A stretch of DNA of 64,000 bases, from positions 1 to 64,000 of the forward strand of contig CASDTH010000042.1 of NCBI GenBank assembly GCA_949283655.1, in the 5' to 3' direction. A program made the translations under genes and the position numbers. The notes under the pieces are model-generated. The model did no database searches and was not told the DNA's origin. It worked only from the letters and a program-made list of their open reading frames with translations. Source of the DNA: an uncultured bacterium. Its GTDB lineage: Bacteria > Bacillota > Clostridia > Oscillospirales > Acutalibacteraceae. Shown piece after piece: positions 1 to 7,342 of this stretch; position 1 is the first letter of the stretch; each line of letters opens with the position of its first letter.

Positions 1-287
1 GCCTTTTTCTCGATCGGTTGCGCCCGTCCCCGAGCGCTCGATTATTCTATCAAATCCTCCTCCCTTTGTCAACTCCCTTTTTCCTCCCCTTTCTCCCTCC
101 TTATACACCCCTCCGCGCGTGCCTCGAAAAGGAAATGTATGTATTTCCCAATCCCCACAGCCCCCGGATAATTTCTGTGCCAGGGGGGAACTGTAATAGC
201 GATGTTACTTCATTATGGAAAGGGTGCGTTTCAAATATGCCAAATGAACGAATGATCCAGCGTTTGAAAAAGATTTGGGAGGTCACA

Positions 288-968
288 ATGATCCTCCTAC
301 TCAACATTTTAATTATCTTAGCGGCGGTGATCCCTAGTTACACTGTCACACAGCAGGAGCAAGGGGACTCCATACAGGTTCTTTCCAAGCTCGGCTCCCG
401 TGGCGACGAGGTGCGGCAGGTGCAGAAAAAGTTAAAAAGCTTAGGCTATTATACTGGGTCAATTGATGGCATCTACGGCACCGGCACCCAAAGTGCGGTG
501 AAGAAATTTCAGAAAAACTGCGGCATTACCGTTGATGGCATTGCCGGCCCTAAAACCTTATTATATTTAGGCATCACAAACACTGGCGGCTCCTCCGGTA
601 GCACCGGAAAATATAGCCAAAGTGATATCAACTTGTTGGCGCGTATGATCTCCGCCGAAGCTCGCGGCGAAAGCTATACGGGTCAGGTGGCAGTTGGCGC
701 TGTCATTCTCAACCGGGTACAGCACGCCTCTTTCCCAGATACAATTGCCGGCGTCATCTACCAACCGGGTGCATTTACCGCCTTAAATGATAGCAACTGG
801 AACAAGCCTGTTTCAGACTCCGCACGTAAGGCGGCCCAGGACTGCATCAATGGATGGGATCCCAGCGGCGGCGCTATCTATTATTATAACCCCAAAAAAA
901 CAACAAACAAATGGATGCTTAGCCGCCCGGTGATCAAAACAATCGGGAACCATCGTTTTTGCAGATAA
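288..968 (+). CDS. sleB: SleB-like spore cortex-lytic cell wall hydrolase
   Basis: A 226-residue exported peptidoglycan hydrolase of the SleB/CwlJ (Hydrolase_2) family, which breaks down spore cortex at germination. After a hydrophobic N-terminal signal segment (residues 1-20) there is a PG_binding_1 domain (about 38-100, beginning LGSRGDEVRQVQ). The catalytic Hydrolase_2 domain follows (about 115-226), containing the conserved SAEARGE motif whose Glu is the likely catalytic acid, and ending IGNHRFCR, close to the usual IGNHxF end of the family. The frame is open far upstream (to base 18), but the ATG at 288 follows GGGAGGT with correct spacing and gives a proper signal peptide, so it is preferred. 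No ypeB partner follows. The 287 bases upstream show no other convincing gene. It could instead be a vegetative SleB paralogue, since spore-formers often carry several. Confidence 0.85.
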   Translation: MILLLNILIILAAVIPSYTVTQQEQGDSIQVLSKLGSRGDEVRQVQKKLKSLGYYTGSIDGIYGTGTQSAVKKFQKNCGITVDGIAGPKTLLYLGITNTGGSSGSTGKYSQSDINLLARMISAEARGESYTGQVAVGAVILNRVQHASFPDTIAGVIYQPGAFTALNDSNWNKPVSDSARKAAQDCINGWDPSGGAIYYYNPKKTTNKWMLSRPVIKTIGNHRFCR

Positions 969-1109
969 AAAGGCCAGTGGCTAAGTGCTCCAAAGGATCT
1001 TCCTCTTCTTGCAGCATTTTCGCTTGACAGGCGCAGCATAAAGCGATAGTATGAGGGCGGGTGCAACACTCCGTCCCGTTATTTATGATCGCTTTAGGAG
1101 GGGAACTTT

Positions 1110-1358
1110 ATGCAATTGTTGCTGCGCACCCTTTTGCCTATCTTTATACTGGCAGCCATCGTGGTTGCCTCTATCCTTTTGTATAAGCGGTGGCGACCCT
1201 ACCGAAATGCGCACTTCATCTGCCCATATTGTGGGGGGGTGACCGCGCCGGGCCGGATTGCCGTTGCGCTCTCGCCCGGCAGGCTGGAGAGCCGGCTTTT
1301 GCCCTGCACAAAGTGTGGGAAACTCGGGTATATGATCCCTGTGTGGGATGCAAAATAG
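1110..1358 (+). CDS. Small membrane-anchored zinc-ribbon protein
   Basis: An 82-residue protein of unknown function. Residues 4-25 form one hydrophobic membrane segment followed by a basic stretch (YKRWRPYR), so the C-terminus is predicted to be cytoplasmic. The C-terminal part holds two CxxC knuckles (CPYCG near residue 38 and CTKCG near 68), which together look like a treble-clef or zinc-ribbon zinc site. AGGAGGGG lies about 8 bases before the ATG and a strong terminator follows directly, so it is probably a single-gene unit. Overlapping frames in the same stretch have no ribosome binding site. It may be structural or sensory; no function can be assigned. Confidence 0.7.
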   Translation: MQLLLRTLLPIFILAAIVVASILLYKRWRPYRNAHFICPYCGGVTAPGRIAVALSPGRLESRLLPCTKCGKLGYMIPVWDAK

Positions 1359-1360
1359 AG

Positions 1361-1392
1361 AAGCCACCGCTGCATTTTGCGGTGGCTTTTTT
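1361..1392 (+). terminator. Rho-independent terminator of the zinc-ribbon gene
   Basis: AGCCACCGC and GCGGTGGCT form a perfect 9-bp stem around an 8-base loop, followed by a run of six or more T. It lies directly after the stop codon at 1358. Confidence 0.9.
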
Positions 1393-1415
1393 GCGCCTGG
1401 AGGCGGGCATTGCGC

Positions 1416-1958
1416 TTATCTCAACATAAAATCCGCCCATCTTTCAGAGCATCCGTCTACATACTTCCCCCAATAAAAAAGCCGGTCTATATACTCCTGT
1501 TTGCGTGATTCAATCATGCCGGAGCATTTCTCTACTCCCACTTTATATATAATAGAAGTCAAGTCATATATCGGATAGCCGATCGCATGTCCAGCAGTGT
1601 GTACAACGGCGCATGCCTGCCCTACTGCATGGCATGTGGCAATATCCTCTTTACAATCAATTTCTTTGGCAAAAGCATGGCAATCCAAAATTTTCCGCTG
1701 TGCTTGGCGCATTTTAACACGCCCTACGGCCCAGCCCTGTGCGACCTCCAGCGCTTCTCGCGGGCGTATTTCCTCCGGATATTTCTCCTCCAGCCTTGCG
1801 ACCGACTCGGCGGCAAACCCAAACGCCCACAGCGCCATCACACGATGTGGCTGCCCCTGAAATAGCAGGAACAAATCCTGCAAATAGGCTGAATCCTTTG
1901 CAAATAAGACGCTATTGTTCTTTTCTAGCCTCCTGCGCACTTCATCAATCCATTCCAT
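1416..1958 (-). CDS. Imm5-like putative immunity protein
   Basis: A 180-residue cytosolic protein that resembles the Imm5-like putative immunity family. The shared features are an N-terminal WAFGFAAE stretch, then EKYPEEIRPREALE, a Trp-Ala-x-Gly segment with an MRQAQRK helix, and later the AxGQACAVVHTAGHAIG segment with its two His residues. Such proteins are often encoded beside polymorphic toxins, but no toxin or secretion gene is visible nearby, so it is an orphan here. It has its own minus-strand promoter at 1993-2021 and an AGGAGGGG site before the ATG. Cys content is high (Cys at several positions in the middle region). The family resemblance is fairly clear, but the function of the family is itself a computational prediction. 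Confidence 0.65.
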   Translation of the reverse strand: MEWIDEVRRRLEKNNSVLFAKDSAYLQDLFLLFQGQPHRVMALWAFGFAAESVARLEEKYPEEIRPREALEVAQGWAVGRVKMRQAQRKILDCHAFAKEIDCKEDIATCHAVGQACAVVHTAGHAIGYPIYDLTSIIYKVGVEKCSGMIESRKQEYIDRLFYWGKYVDGCSERWADFMLR

Positions 1959-1992
1959 AGGAACCCCTCCTGCAGCCAGAGCTTCTGTGTTT

Positions 1993-2021
1993 ATTGTACG
2001 ATATCATCGGACTACTCGCAA
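1993..2021 (-). promoter_or_regulatory. Sigma-A-type promoter of the Imm5-like gene
   Basis: Read on the minus strand, TTGCGA and TACAAT are separated by exactly 17 bases. The start codon at 1958 lies about 35 bases downstream. Confidence 0.6.
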
Positions 2022-2079
2022 TAGGCGCCGCTGTTTGGCACCCGCGTTTCTTCTGATGGTAAGCATAGTCAACGCGCCC

Positions 2080-2108
2080 TTGCATCACTCGAAAAAAGGG
2101 CGTATAAT
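2080..2108 (+). promoter_or_regulatory. Sigma-A-type promoter of the PHP gene
   Basis: TTGCAT (2080-2085) and TATAAT (2103-2108) are separated by 17 bases. It is divergent from the promoter at 1993-2021. Confidence 0.75.
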
Positions 2109-2177
2109 AAAGAGGAGCAGAAGAAAAATAAAAGAGGAACGCTGCACGGTTCGCAGGAGGGAAAGGAAGATTTTATC

Positions 2178-3059
2178 TTGGGCGGAGATTTACATTGCCA
2201 CACCAGGCTTTCGGATGGATCACTTGGCATCGAGGATTTGGTTTTACTGGCACAAAGGCTAAAAATCGATACCATCGCCATTACGGATCATGATTGCCTT
2301 GCCGGTACGGTTCGCGGCAAGGTGATTGGCGAACGGCACGGCGTCCGGGTCATTCCGGGGGTGGAATTCTCCTGCATTGATCCGCAGCGCAGCAACCGCA
2401 GGGCGCATCTATTGTGCTACCTCAGTGATAGCCCAGACCGGCTGGAGGGCCTTTGCCGCCGCAACTCCCTCGCCCGCAGGAAAGCCGGGCAATATATGAT
2501 CTTAAAGGTGGCCAAGCGGTACCCCATCACGCCGGAGTTCGTGTTAAAATGCGCCTCCGGCTCCACCAATATTTTTAAACAGCATATTGCCCATGCTCTA
2601 ATGGAGTGTGGCTATACCTCCACCATTTTTGGCGAGCTATATCACGAGCTCTTTTCCTCAGGGAGCCCGCACTGTGTGAGCGTTGAGCCCACATTCCCCG
2701 ATATTCGTGAGGTGCTGGAAGATATCCACGAAGCAGGCGGAATCGCTGTGCTTGCACATCCTGCCTTTTATGATAGCTTTGATTTACTGGATGAATTAAT
2801 CGAGCTGGGGCTGGATGGCGTGGAGGTCTGGCACCCGACGGCAAATGAAGAAACGGTGGCTCGTTTACAGCGCACCGCACAACAGCACAGCCTTTTGATG
2901 ACCGGCGGGAGCGATTTCCACGGAATGTACAACTCCCGGCTAACAAAGCTAGGGGCCTGTCTCACCCCGGACGAGCAGATTGCCGAGCTACTCAATTACA
3001 AAGCCAAGCTGCGCCGCCAGCAAAAAAAGGCGGTCGCTTTCCCGGACACGGCGGTCTAA
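2178..3059 (+). CDS. PHP-domain metal-dependent phosphoesterase
   Basis: A 293-residue cytosolic protein of the PHP superfamily (YciV/TrpH-like branch), whose studied members hydrolyse nucleoside 3',5'-bisphosphates or trim RNA ends. The metal-binding motifs occur in order: DLHCHTRLSDG at residues 4-14, AITDHD near 35, the Glu of GVEFS near 60, a mid-protein AHPAF His, and the C-terminal GGSDFHG. The start is taken as TTG at 2178 because the first motif begins only four residues later and AGGAGG (2155-2160) plus a second purine-rich tract lie upstream. The gene has its own promoter. The phosphoesterase class is secure; the true substrate cannot be read from the sequence. Confidence 0.85.
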   Translation: MGGDLHCHTRLSDGSLGIEDLVLLAQRLKIDTIAITDHDCLAGTVRGKVIGERHGVRVIPGVEFSCIDPQRSNRRAHLLCYLSDSPDRLEGLCRRNSLARRKAGQYMILKVAKRYPITPEFVLKCASGSTNIFKQHIAHALMECGYTSTIFGELYHELFSSGSPHCVSVEPTFPDIREVLEDIHEAGGIAVLAHPAFYDSFDLLDELIELGLDGVEVWHPTANEETVARLQRTAQQHSLLMTGGSDFHGMYNSRLTKLGACLTPDEQIAELLNYKAKLRRQQKKAVAFPDTAV

Positions 3060-3121
3060 TCCTCCCGTTATGCTGTGCCCCGCAATCGCAATAAAATCTG
3101 TGAAAGGCATGGATACGCTTT

Positions 3122-3715
3122 ATGAGCACATTTGACGACAGCGATATGAAAATCTTTCGAGAGAAGGAGGGACGTGCCGCATCAGATGGCGCTGAAGTAC
3201 AGGCGCTTGCTGAAGAAATGAAGCAGCAGCGTCTGAATGGGAACTCTGAGCGGGCAAAAAGGCTTGGCATCCGGCTGGCTTCACTTGCGCCCGACTCTGC
3301 GGATGCAGACTCCCTGAATCTTCTCCGCCTGCTGGGTAACCCGCTCCCCGCCAAAGAGATGGAGCAGGTTCGAATCCTCTTGATTTTCACGGCAGAGGCT
3401 TGCCTGCATCTTTATACGCCATCCCCTCTGCTTGCCACAACTGCCGTCAATGCATTGTACGACCGGTTAATTGAAGAAGATCCTGGCTTTTATGACACCA
3501 TTTCCAACGGTGCGGCCTTCAGTTTCTACTATGTGGCGCTCCGTCACAGTGGGAAGACTGCTGAAAATATCGGCGATGCGTTTGCCATGCTCTGCGGCAA
3601 AGAGGAGGATCGTTCACTCAGCCAGCTGGGAGCGCGCGTTTATCAGTATGTCACCCGAAAAGTCCGAGAAATGATCGGCGAAACCCGGTTTGTAGAAAGC
3701 CGGTTATCACCGTAA
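3122..3715 (+). CDS. Unknown helical cytosolic protein
   Basis: A 197-residue protein that I do not recognise beyond similarity to uncharacterised clostridial proteins. It has no signal peptide or membrane segment. The N-terminal 50 residues are charged and helical (many Glu, Lys and Arg), and the rest is Ala/Leu-rich with an AxSFYYVALRHSG segment near residue 140. It starts 62 bases after the PHP gene on the same strand and is followed by a terminator, so the two probably form one transcript. The Shine-Dalgarno is weak (GAAAGG about 15 bases upstream), which fits translation following the PHP gene. Confidence 0.6.
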   Translation: MSTFDDSDMKIFREKEGRAASDGAEVQALAEEMKQQRLNGNSERAKRLGIRLASLAPDSADADSLNLLRLLGNPLPAKEMEQVRILLIFTAEACLHLYTPSPLLATTAVNALYDRLIEEDPGFYDTISNGAAFSFYYVALRHSGKTAENIGDAFAMLCGKEEDRSLSQLGARVYQYVTRKVREMIGETRFVESRLSP

Positions 3716-3766
3716 ACTAAGCAATGCGGAAAACGGATACAATCAGCAATTCATTTTGGGAACCAG

Positions 3767-3807
3767 CATATCTCTGCGCATGTGCCGCAGAGGTATGTTT
3801 TTGTTTG
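3767..3807 (+). terminator. Terminator after the PHP-unknown gene pair
   Basis: CATATCTCTGCG (3767-3778) pairs with CGCAGAGGTATG (3786-3797), with one G-T pair, and is followed by TTTTTGTTTG. Confidence 0.75.
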
Positions 3808-3911
3808 TTCTCAATGATGTGATTGGTCCGGTAAACATATTTTTTATCTCCCCCGTTTTGATGAATCCGCATCATTTCCAACAATTTTTTTGTTGTGAGG
3901 AGCTAACATTG

Positions 3912-3940
3912 TAGATTTCCTATTCTGTTTCTGCTATAAT
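3912..3940 (+). promoter_or_regulatory. Promoter of the hydrogenase operon
   Basis: A clear TATAAT box lies at 3935-3940. The best -35 at 17 bases is a weak TAGATT (3912-3917). The weak -35 suggests an activated or modest promoter. Upstream, CAACAA (3879-3884) and TTGTTG (3890-3895) form a small inverted repeat of unknown role. The 376-base gap between 3715 and the first hydrogenase gene holds only this promoter, the preceding terminator, the operator below and the ribosome binding site AAGGAGG (4077-4083). Confidence 0.6.
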
Positions 3941-3962
3941 TTATAGGTATACAAGCGCCATT

Positions 3963-3980
3963 TTGTTAAAAAATTAACAT
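3963..3980. promoter_or_regulatory. Rex-type redox operator
   Basis: The sequence TTGTTAAAAAATTAACAT matches the Rex consensus TTGTTAANNNNTTAACAA known from clostridia and other Firmicutes at all but the last base. It sits about 23 bases downstream of the TATAAT box, where a bound repressor would block transcription. Rex senses the NADH/NAD+ ratio and commonly controls fermentative and hydrogenase genes, which fits the NADH-linked hydrogenase encoded here. The rex gene is not in this window. Confidence 0.75.
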
Positions 3981-4091
3981 TTTAAGCGCAGCAGAACACG
4001 ACAACAGGTGCATGCGCCTCAAAACGTGCTCCGCCAATTCATGCAGGCCGTGTTCACAGGTACAGTCACACATCCAAGGAGGAATCAGTCA

Positions 4092-4589
4092 ATGCTCAAA
4101 AAAGTCAGCACCATCCCCTTTCGCGGCACCGCTGAGCAGGAAGCGCAGCTCAAAGCCGTGATTGAGGAAAACCGGCATGACAAAAGCATGCTCATGCACG
4201 TCATGCAGCAGGCGCAGCAAATCTACGGCTACCTGCCCTTTGAGGTTCAGGTTATGATCGCAGATGGAATGGGCCTGCCGCTGGAGAAGGTATACGGCGT
4301 ATCCACCTTCTATGCTCAGTTTGCGCTTTCCCCAAAAGGAACTTATCACATCTCCGTCTGCCTGGGCACAGCGTGTTATGTAAAGGGTGCGCAGGAGGTG
4401 CTCGACAAGGTGTGCGAGACGCTTCACTGCGGCCCGGAGGAATGCACGGAAGACGGCCGCTTCTCTGTGACAGCCTGCCGTTGCATCGGCGCATGCGGCC
4501 TTGCGCCGGTCATGATGATTAACGACGACGTTTACGGAAAGCTCACGGCGGATGAAATTCCCGGCATTCTGCAAAAATATATGGATTAA
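4092..4589 (+). CDS. hndA: NuoE-like [2Fe-2S] subunit of bifurcating hydrogenase (HndA)
   Basis: A 165-residue thioredoxin-fold subunit that carries electrons between the NuoF-like subunit and the hydrogenase. The NuoE-type [2Fe-2S] ligands are visible as the CLGTAC pair near residue 95 and the CRCIGAC pair near 131-135, the usual C-x4-C...C-x3-C pattern. The frame is open from 4008, but the ATG at 4092 follows AAGGAGG at 8 bases and gives the normal family length. It is the first gene of a five-gene operon and lies downstream of the Rex-type operator. Gene order NuoE, [2Fe-2S] thioredoxin-like, NuoF, HydA is that of the Hnd-type [FeFe] hydrogenases. Confidence 0.9.
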   Translation: MLKKVSTIPFRGTAEQEAQLKAVIEENRHDKSMLMHVMQQAQQIYGYLPFEVQVMIADGMGLPLEKVYGVSTFYAQFALSPKGTYHISVCLGTACYVKGAQEVLDKVCETLHCGPEECTEDGRFSVTACRCIGACGLAPVMMINDDVYGKLTADEIPGILQKYMD

Positions 4590-4592
4590 GCG

Positions 4593-5147
4593 ATGCGGGA
4601 GCTTTCACTCAATATTCTGGACGTTGCGCAGAATTCCATCTCTGCAGGCGCAACGCTGATCGAAATTGGGATTCGGGAGGAGACGGCGGAAGAGCTGCTC
4701 ACCATTCAGATTACGGATAACGGCTGCGGCATGTCGGCAGAAAAGCTAAAAAGCGTGACCGATCCTTTTTACACCACGCGGACAACGCGTAAAGTCGGGA
4801 TGGGCCTGCCGTTGTTTCGCATGGCGGCGGAGATGACAGGCGGCAGGCTGGGCATTACCTCGCAAGAGGGCATAGGCACAACCGTAACGGCCTTGTTTCA
4901 CACCGGCCACGTCGATTTTGTGCCGCTGGGGGACGTCTGCTCCACCATTACGATGCTGATTTGCATGAATACAGACCGGGATTTTCTTTACCGCCGCAGC
5001 CGGGATAAAAAATCCTTTCAGGTTGACACCCGCGAGCTGCGTGTAATTCTCGGCGACGTACCGCTGGATACGCCCGAGGTGCGCGAATGGATCCAGGATT
5101 ACATCACGGAACAAACCCAAATGTTATGTGGAGGTGCAGTGGAATGA
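4593..5147 (+). CDS. Stand-alone HATPase (histidine-kinase-like ATPase)
   Basis: A 184-residue soluble protein made almost wholly of a GHKL ATP-binding domain. The N-box (LDVAQNSISA, about residues 9-18), G1 box (DNGCGMS, about 42-48) and a G2-like GMGLPLF segment (about 68-74) are present. There is no sensor, membrane segment or phospho-acceptor His domain, so it is not an ordinary sensor kinase; an anti-sigma-like or assembly ATPase role is possible. It is sandwiched between hndA (3-base gap) and hndB (ATGA overlap), which implies a function tied to the hydrogenase. Similar genes occur in other clostridial hydrogenase operons as far as I recall, but I know of no defined role. Confidence 0.8.
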   Translation: MRELSLNILDVAQNSISAGATLIEIGIREETAEELLTIQITDNGCGMSAEKLKSVTDPFYTTRTTRKVGMGLPLFRMAAEMTGGRLGITSQEGIGTTVTALFHTGHVDFVPLGDVCSTITMLICMNTDRDFLYRRSRDKKSFQVDTRELRVILGDVPLDTPEVREWIQDYITEQTQMLCGGAVE

Positions 5148-5515
5148 AAACTTTAGAAGAGCTCATGGCAATAAAGGAAAAAACGAAGGAAAAGATGACC
5201 GTCCGTGAGGATCAGAGCGACGTGACCCGCGTCGTGGTCGGCATGGCCACCTGCGGCATTGCAGCAGGCGCCCGCCCGGTGCTGAACGCCTTTATGGACG
5301 AAGTAGAAAAACGCCATTTGCAAAACGTTACCGTCGCGCAGACCGGCTGCATCGGCATGTGCCAGTATGAGCCCATTGTCGAGATCATGGAGCCAGGCAA
5401 GGAAAAGGTCACTTACGTGAAGATGACGGCGGAAAAAGCCGCCCGCGTCGTAACCGATCACCTGGTCAATGGTAACGTCGTAACAGAATATACCGTTGGC
5501 GCAATTGCCAAATAA
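5144..5515 (+). CDS. hndB: [2Fe-2S] thioredoxin-like hydrogenase subunit (HndB)
   Basis: A 123-residue ferredoxin of the thioredoxin-like [2Fe-2S] family, equivalent to HndB. An N-terminal charged helix is followed by the cluster domain, with GMATCGIAAGA (near residue 35) and TGCIGMCQYEP (near 68) supplying the four Cys. The ATG overlaps the previous stop codon as ATGA and follows GGAGGTG, showing translational coupling; the longer upstream frame from 5087 lacks a comparable site. It probably transfers electrons within the multi-subunit hydrogenase. Confidence 0.88.
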   Translation: MKTLEELMAIKEKTKEKMTVREDQSDVTRVVVGMATCGIAAGARPVLNAFMDEVEKRHLQNVTVAQTGCIGMCQYEPIVEIMEPGKEKVTYVKMTAEKAARVVTDHLVNGNVVTEYTVGAIAK

Positions 5516-5531
5516 GTAAGGAGGAAGAGCA

Positions 5532-7322
5532 ATGTATCGTTCCCATGTACTGGTTTGCGGCGGTACCGGCTGTACCTCCGCGAATTCGCCTGCGATTATT
5601 CAGGCATTGGAGGAGCAGATCGCAGAGAAAGGCCTCAGCGATGAGATCAAGGTCGTCCAAACGGGTTGCCACGGTCTGTGCGCGCTCGGCCCCATCATGA
5701 TCGTCTATCCGGAAGGCTGCTTCTACAGCGAGGTCAAGGTAGAGGATGTCCCCGAAATCGTGGAGGAGCATCTGCTCAAGGGGCGCATCGTCAAACGCCT
5801 GCTGTATGATGATACCGTCCATCACGACATCGTTAAAAGCATTGAATCCACTGATTTTTATAAAAAGCAGAAGCGTGTCGCGCTGCGCAACTGCGGCGTG
5901 ATCGATCCGGAAAATATTGATGAATACATTGCCTACGATGGCTATCAGGCGCTTGCAAAGTGCCTGACGGAATACACACCGGAGCAGGTCATCCAAATCA
6001 TTAAGGATTCAGGCCTGCGCGGGCGCGGCGGCGGCGGCTTCCCGACCGGCCGCAAGTGGGAGCTGGCCGCCATGAACAAGGCGGATCAGAAATACGTCGT
6101 CTGCAATGCGGATGAGGGCGATCCCGGTGCATTTATGGATCGCTCCGTTTTGGAGGGCGACCCGCACTGCATCGTGGAGGCCATGGCGATCTGCGGCTAT
6201 GCCGTGGGCGCGACGGAGGGCTATATCTACGTCCGTGCGGAATATCCGATTGCTGTCAACCGCTTGGAGATTGCTATCCGCCAGGCTCGAGAATATGGAC
6301 TGCTGGGCAAAAATATTTTTGACTCCGGCTTTGATTTTGACCTGCACATCCGCCTTGGCGCCGGCGCGTTCGTCTGCGGCGAGGAAACCGCGCTGATGAC
6401 CTCAATTGAGGGCAACCGCGGCGAGCCCCGCCCGCGCCCGCCATACCCGGCAGTGAAGGGCCTGTTTGGCAAGCCCACCACGGAAAACAATGTGGAAACC
6501 TTTGCTAACGTACCGCAGATTATTCTCAAAGGCGCGGAGTGGTTTGCCTCCATGGGCACTGAGCGCTCCAAGGGCACAAAGGTTTTCGCTCTGGGCGGCA
6601 AAATTAAGAATACCGGCCTTGTCGAGATCCCGATGGGTACTACGCTGCGCGAGATTGTGGAGGAGATCGGCGGCGGCATCCCGGGTGGCAAGAAATTCAA
6701 GGCTGCGCAGACGGGCGGCCCTTCCGGCGGCTGCATCCCCGCTTCCCTGATGGATACGGAGATCGACTATGATAACCTCACCGCCATTGGCTGCATGATG
6801 GGCTCCGGCGGACTGATCGTCATGGATGAGGACAACTGCATGGTCGATATTGCGAAGTTCTTCCTAGAGTTCACGGTTGACGAATCCTGCGGCAAATGCT
6901 CCCCCTGCCGGATTGGCACAAAGCGCATGATGGAGATTCTTGAGAAGATCACCTCCGGCAAAGGCACGCTGGAGGATATTGATAAGCTCGAAGAGCTCGC
7001 CTATTACATTAAGCAGAATTCTTTGTGTGGTCTGGGCCAGACAGCGCCAAACCCCGTGCTTGCCACGCTCAAATTCTTCCGGGATGAATACATTGCGCAC
7101 GTGGTGGATAAAAAGTGCCCAGCCGGCGTGTGCAAAGCGCTGCTCAACTACTACATCGATGCGGAGAAGTGCATCGGCTGCGGCCTGTGCGCGCGCGCCT
7201 GCCCGGTAGGCGCAATCTCCGGCGAGATCCGCAAGCCGCATACGATCGATACCAGCAAGTGTATCAAGTGCGGTGCCTGCGTTGAAAAGTGCAAAAAGAT
7301 GCAGGCAATCAAGAAGAAATAA
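5532..7322 (+). CDS. hndC: NuoF-like NAD(P)H-oxidising subunit of bifurcating hydrogenase (HndC)
   Basis: A 596-residue flavoprotein with an N-terminal [2Fe-2S] thioredoxin-like domain (CGGTGCTSA near residue 10, TGCHGLC near 48). The FMN/NAD-binding NuoF domain follows (GLRGRGGGGFPTGRKW near 160; CNADEGDPGAFMDR near 192), then an SLBB segment, the Cys-rich NuoF [4Fe-4S] domain (ESCGKCSPCRIG near 453) and two C-terminal ferredoxin [4Fe-4S] motifs (CIGCGLCARAC and CIKCGACVEKC). This is the usual architecture of HndC/HydB, where FMN is thought to split electrons between NAD(P) and ferredoxin. AAGGAGG precedes the ATG. It is complete and all cluster ligands are present. Confidence 0.93.
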   Translation: MYRSHVLVCGGTGCTSANSPAIIQALEEQIAEKGLSDEIKVVQTGCHGLCALGPIMIVYPEGCFYSEVKVEDVPEIVEEHLLKGRIVKRLLYDDTVHHDIVKSIESTDFYKKQKRVALRNCGVIDPENIDEYIAYDGYQALAKCLTEYTPEQVIQIIKDSGLRGRGGGGFPTGRKWELAAMNKADQKYVVCNADEGDPGAFMDRSVLEGDPHCIVEAMAICGYAVGATEGYIYVRAEYPIAVNRLEIAIRQAREYGLLGKNIFDSGFDFDLHIRLGAGAFVCGEETALMTSIEGNRGEPRPRPPYPAVKGLFGKPTTENNVETFANVPQIILKGAEWFASMGTERSKGTKVFALGGKIKNTGLVEIPMGTTLREIVEEIGGGIPGGKKFKAAQTGGPSGGCIPASLMDTEIDYDNLTAIGCMMGSGGLIVMDEDNCMVDIAKFFLEFTVDESCGKCSPCRIGTKRMMEILEKITSGKGTLEDIDKLEELAYYIKQNSLCGLGQTAPNPVLATLKFFRDEYIAHVVDKKCPAGVCKALLNYYIDAEKCIGCGLCARACPVGAISGEIRKPHTIDTSKCIKCGACVEKCKKMQAIKKK

Positions 7323-7342
7323 CGAAAGGAGTGTGCCTGTCA

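Noticed and set aside
18..287. Long N-terminal extension of the SleB-like protein
   Set aside because: It would place about 90 unrelated residues before the signal peptide; the ATG at 288 has a good ribosome binding site.
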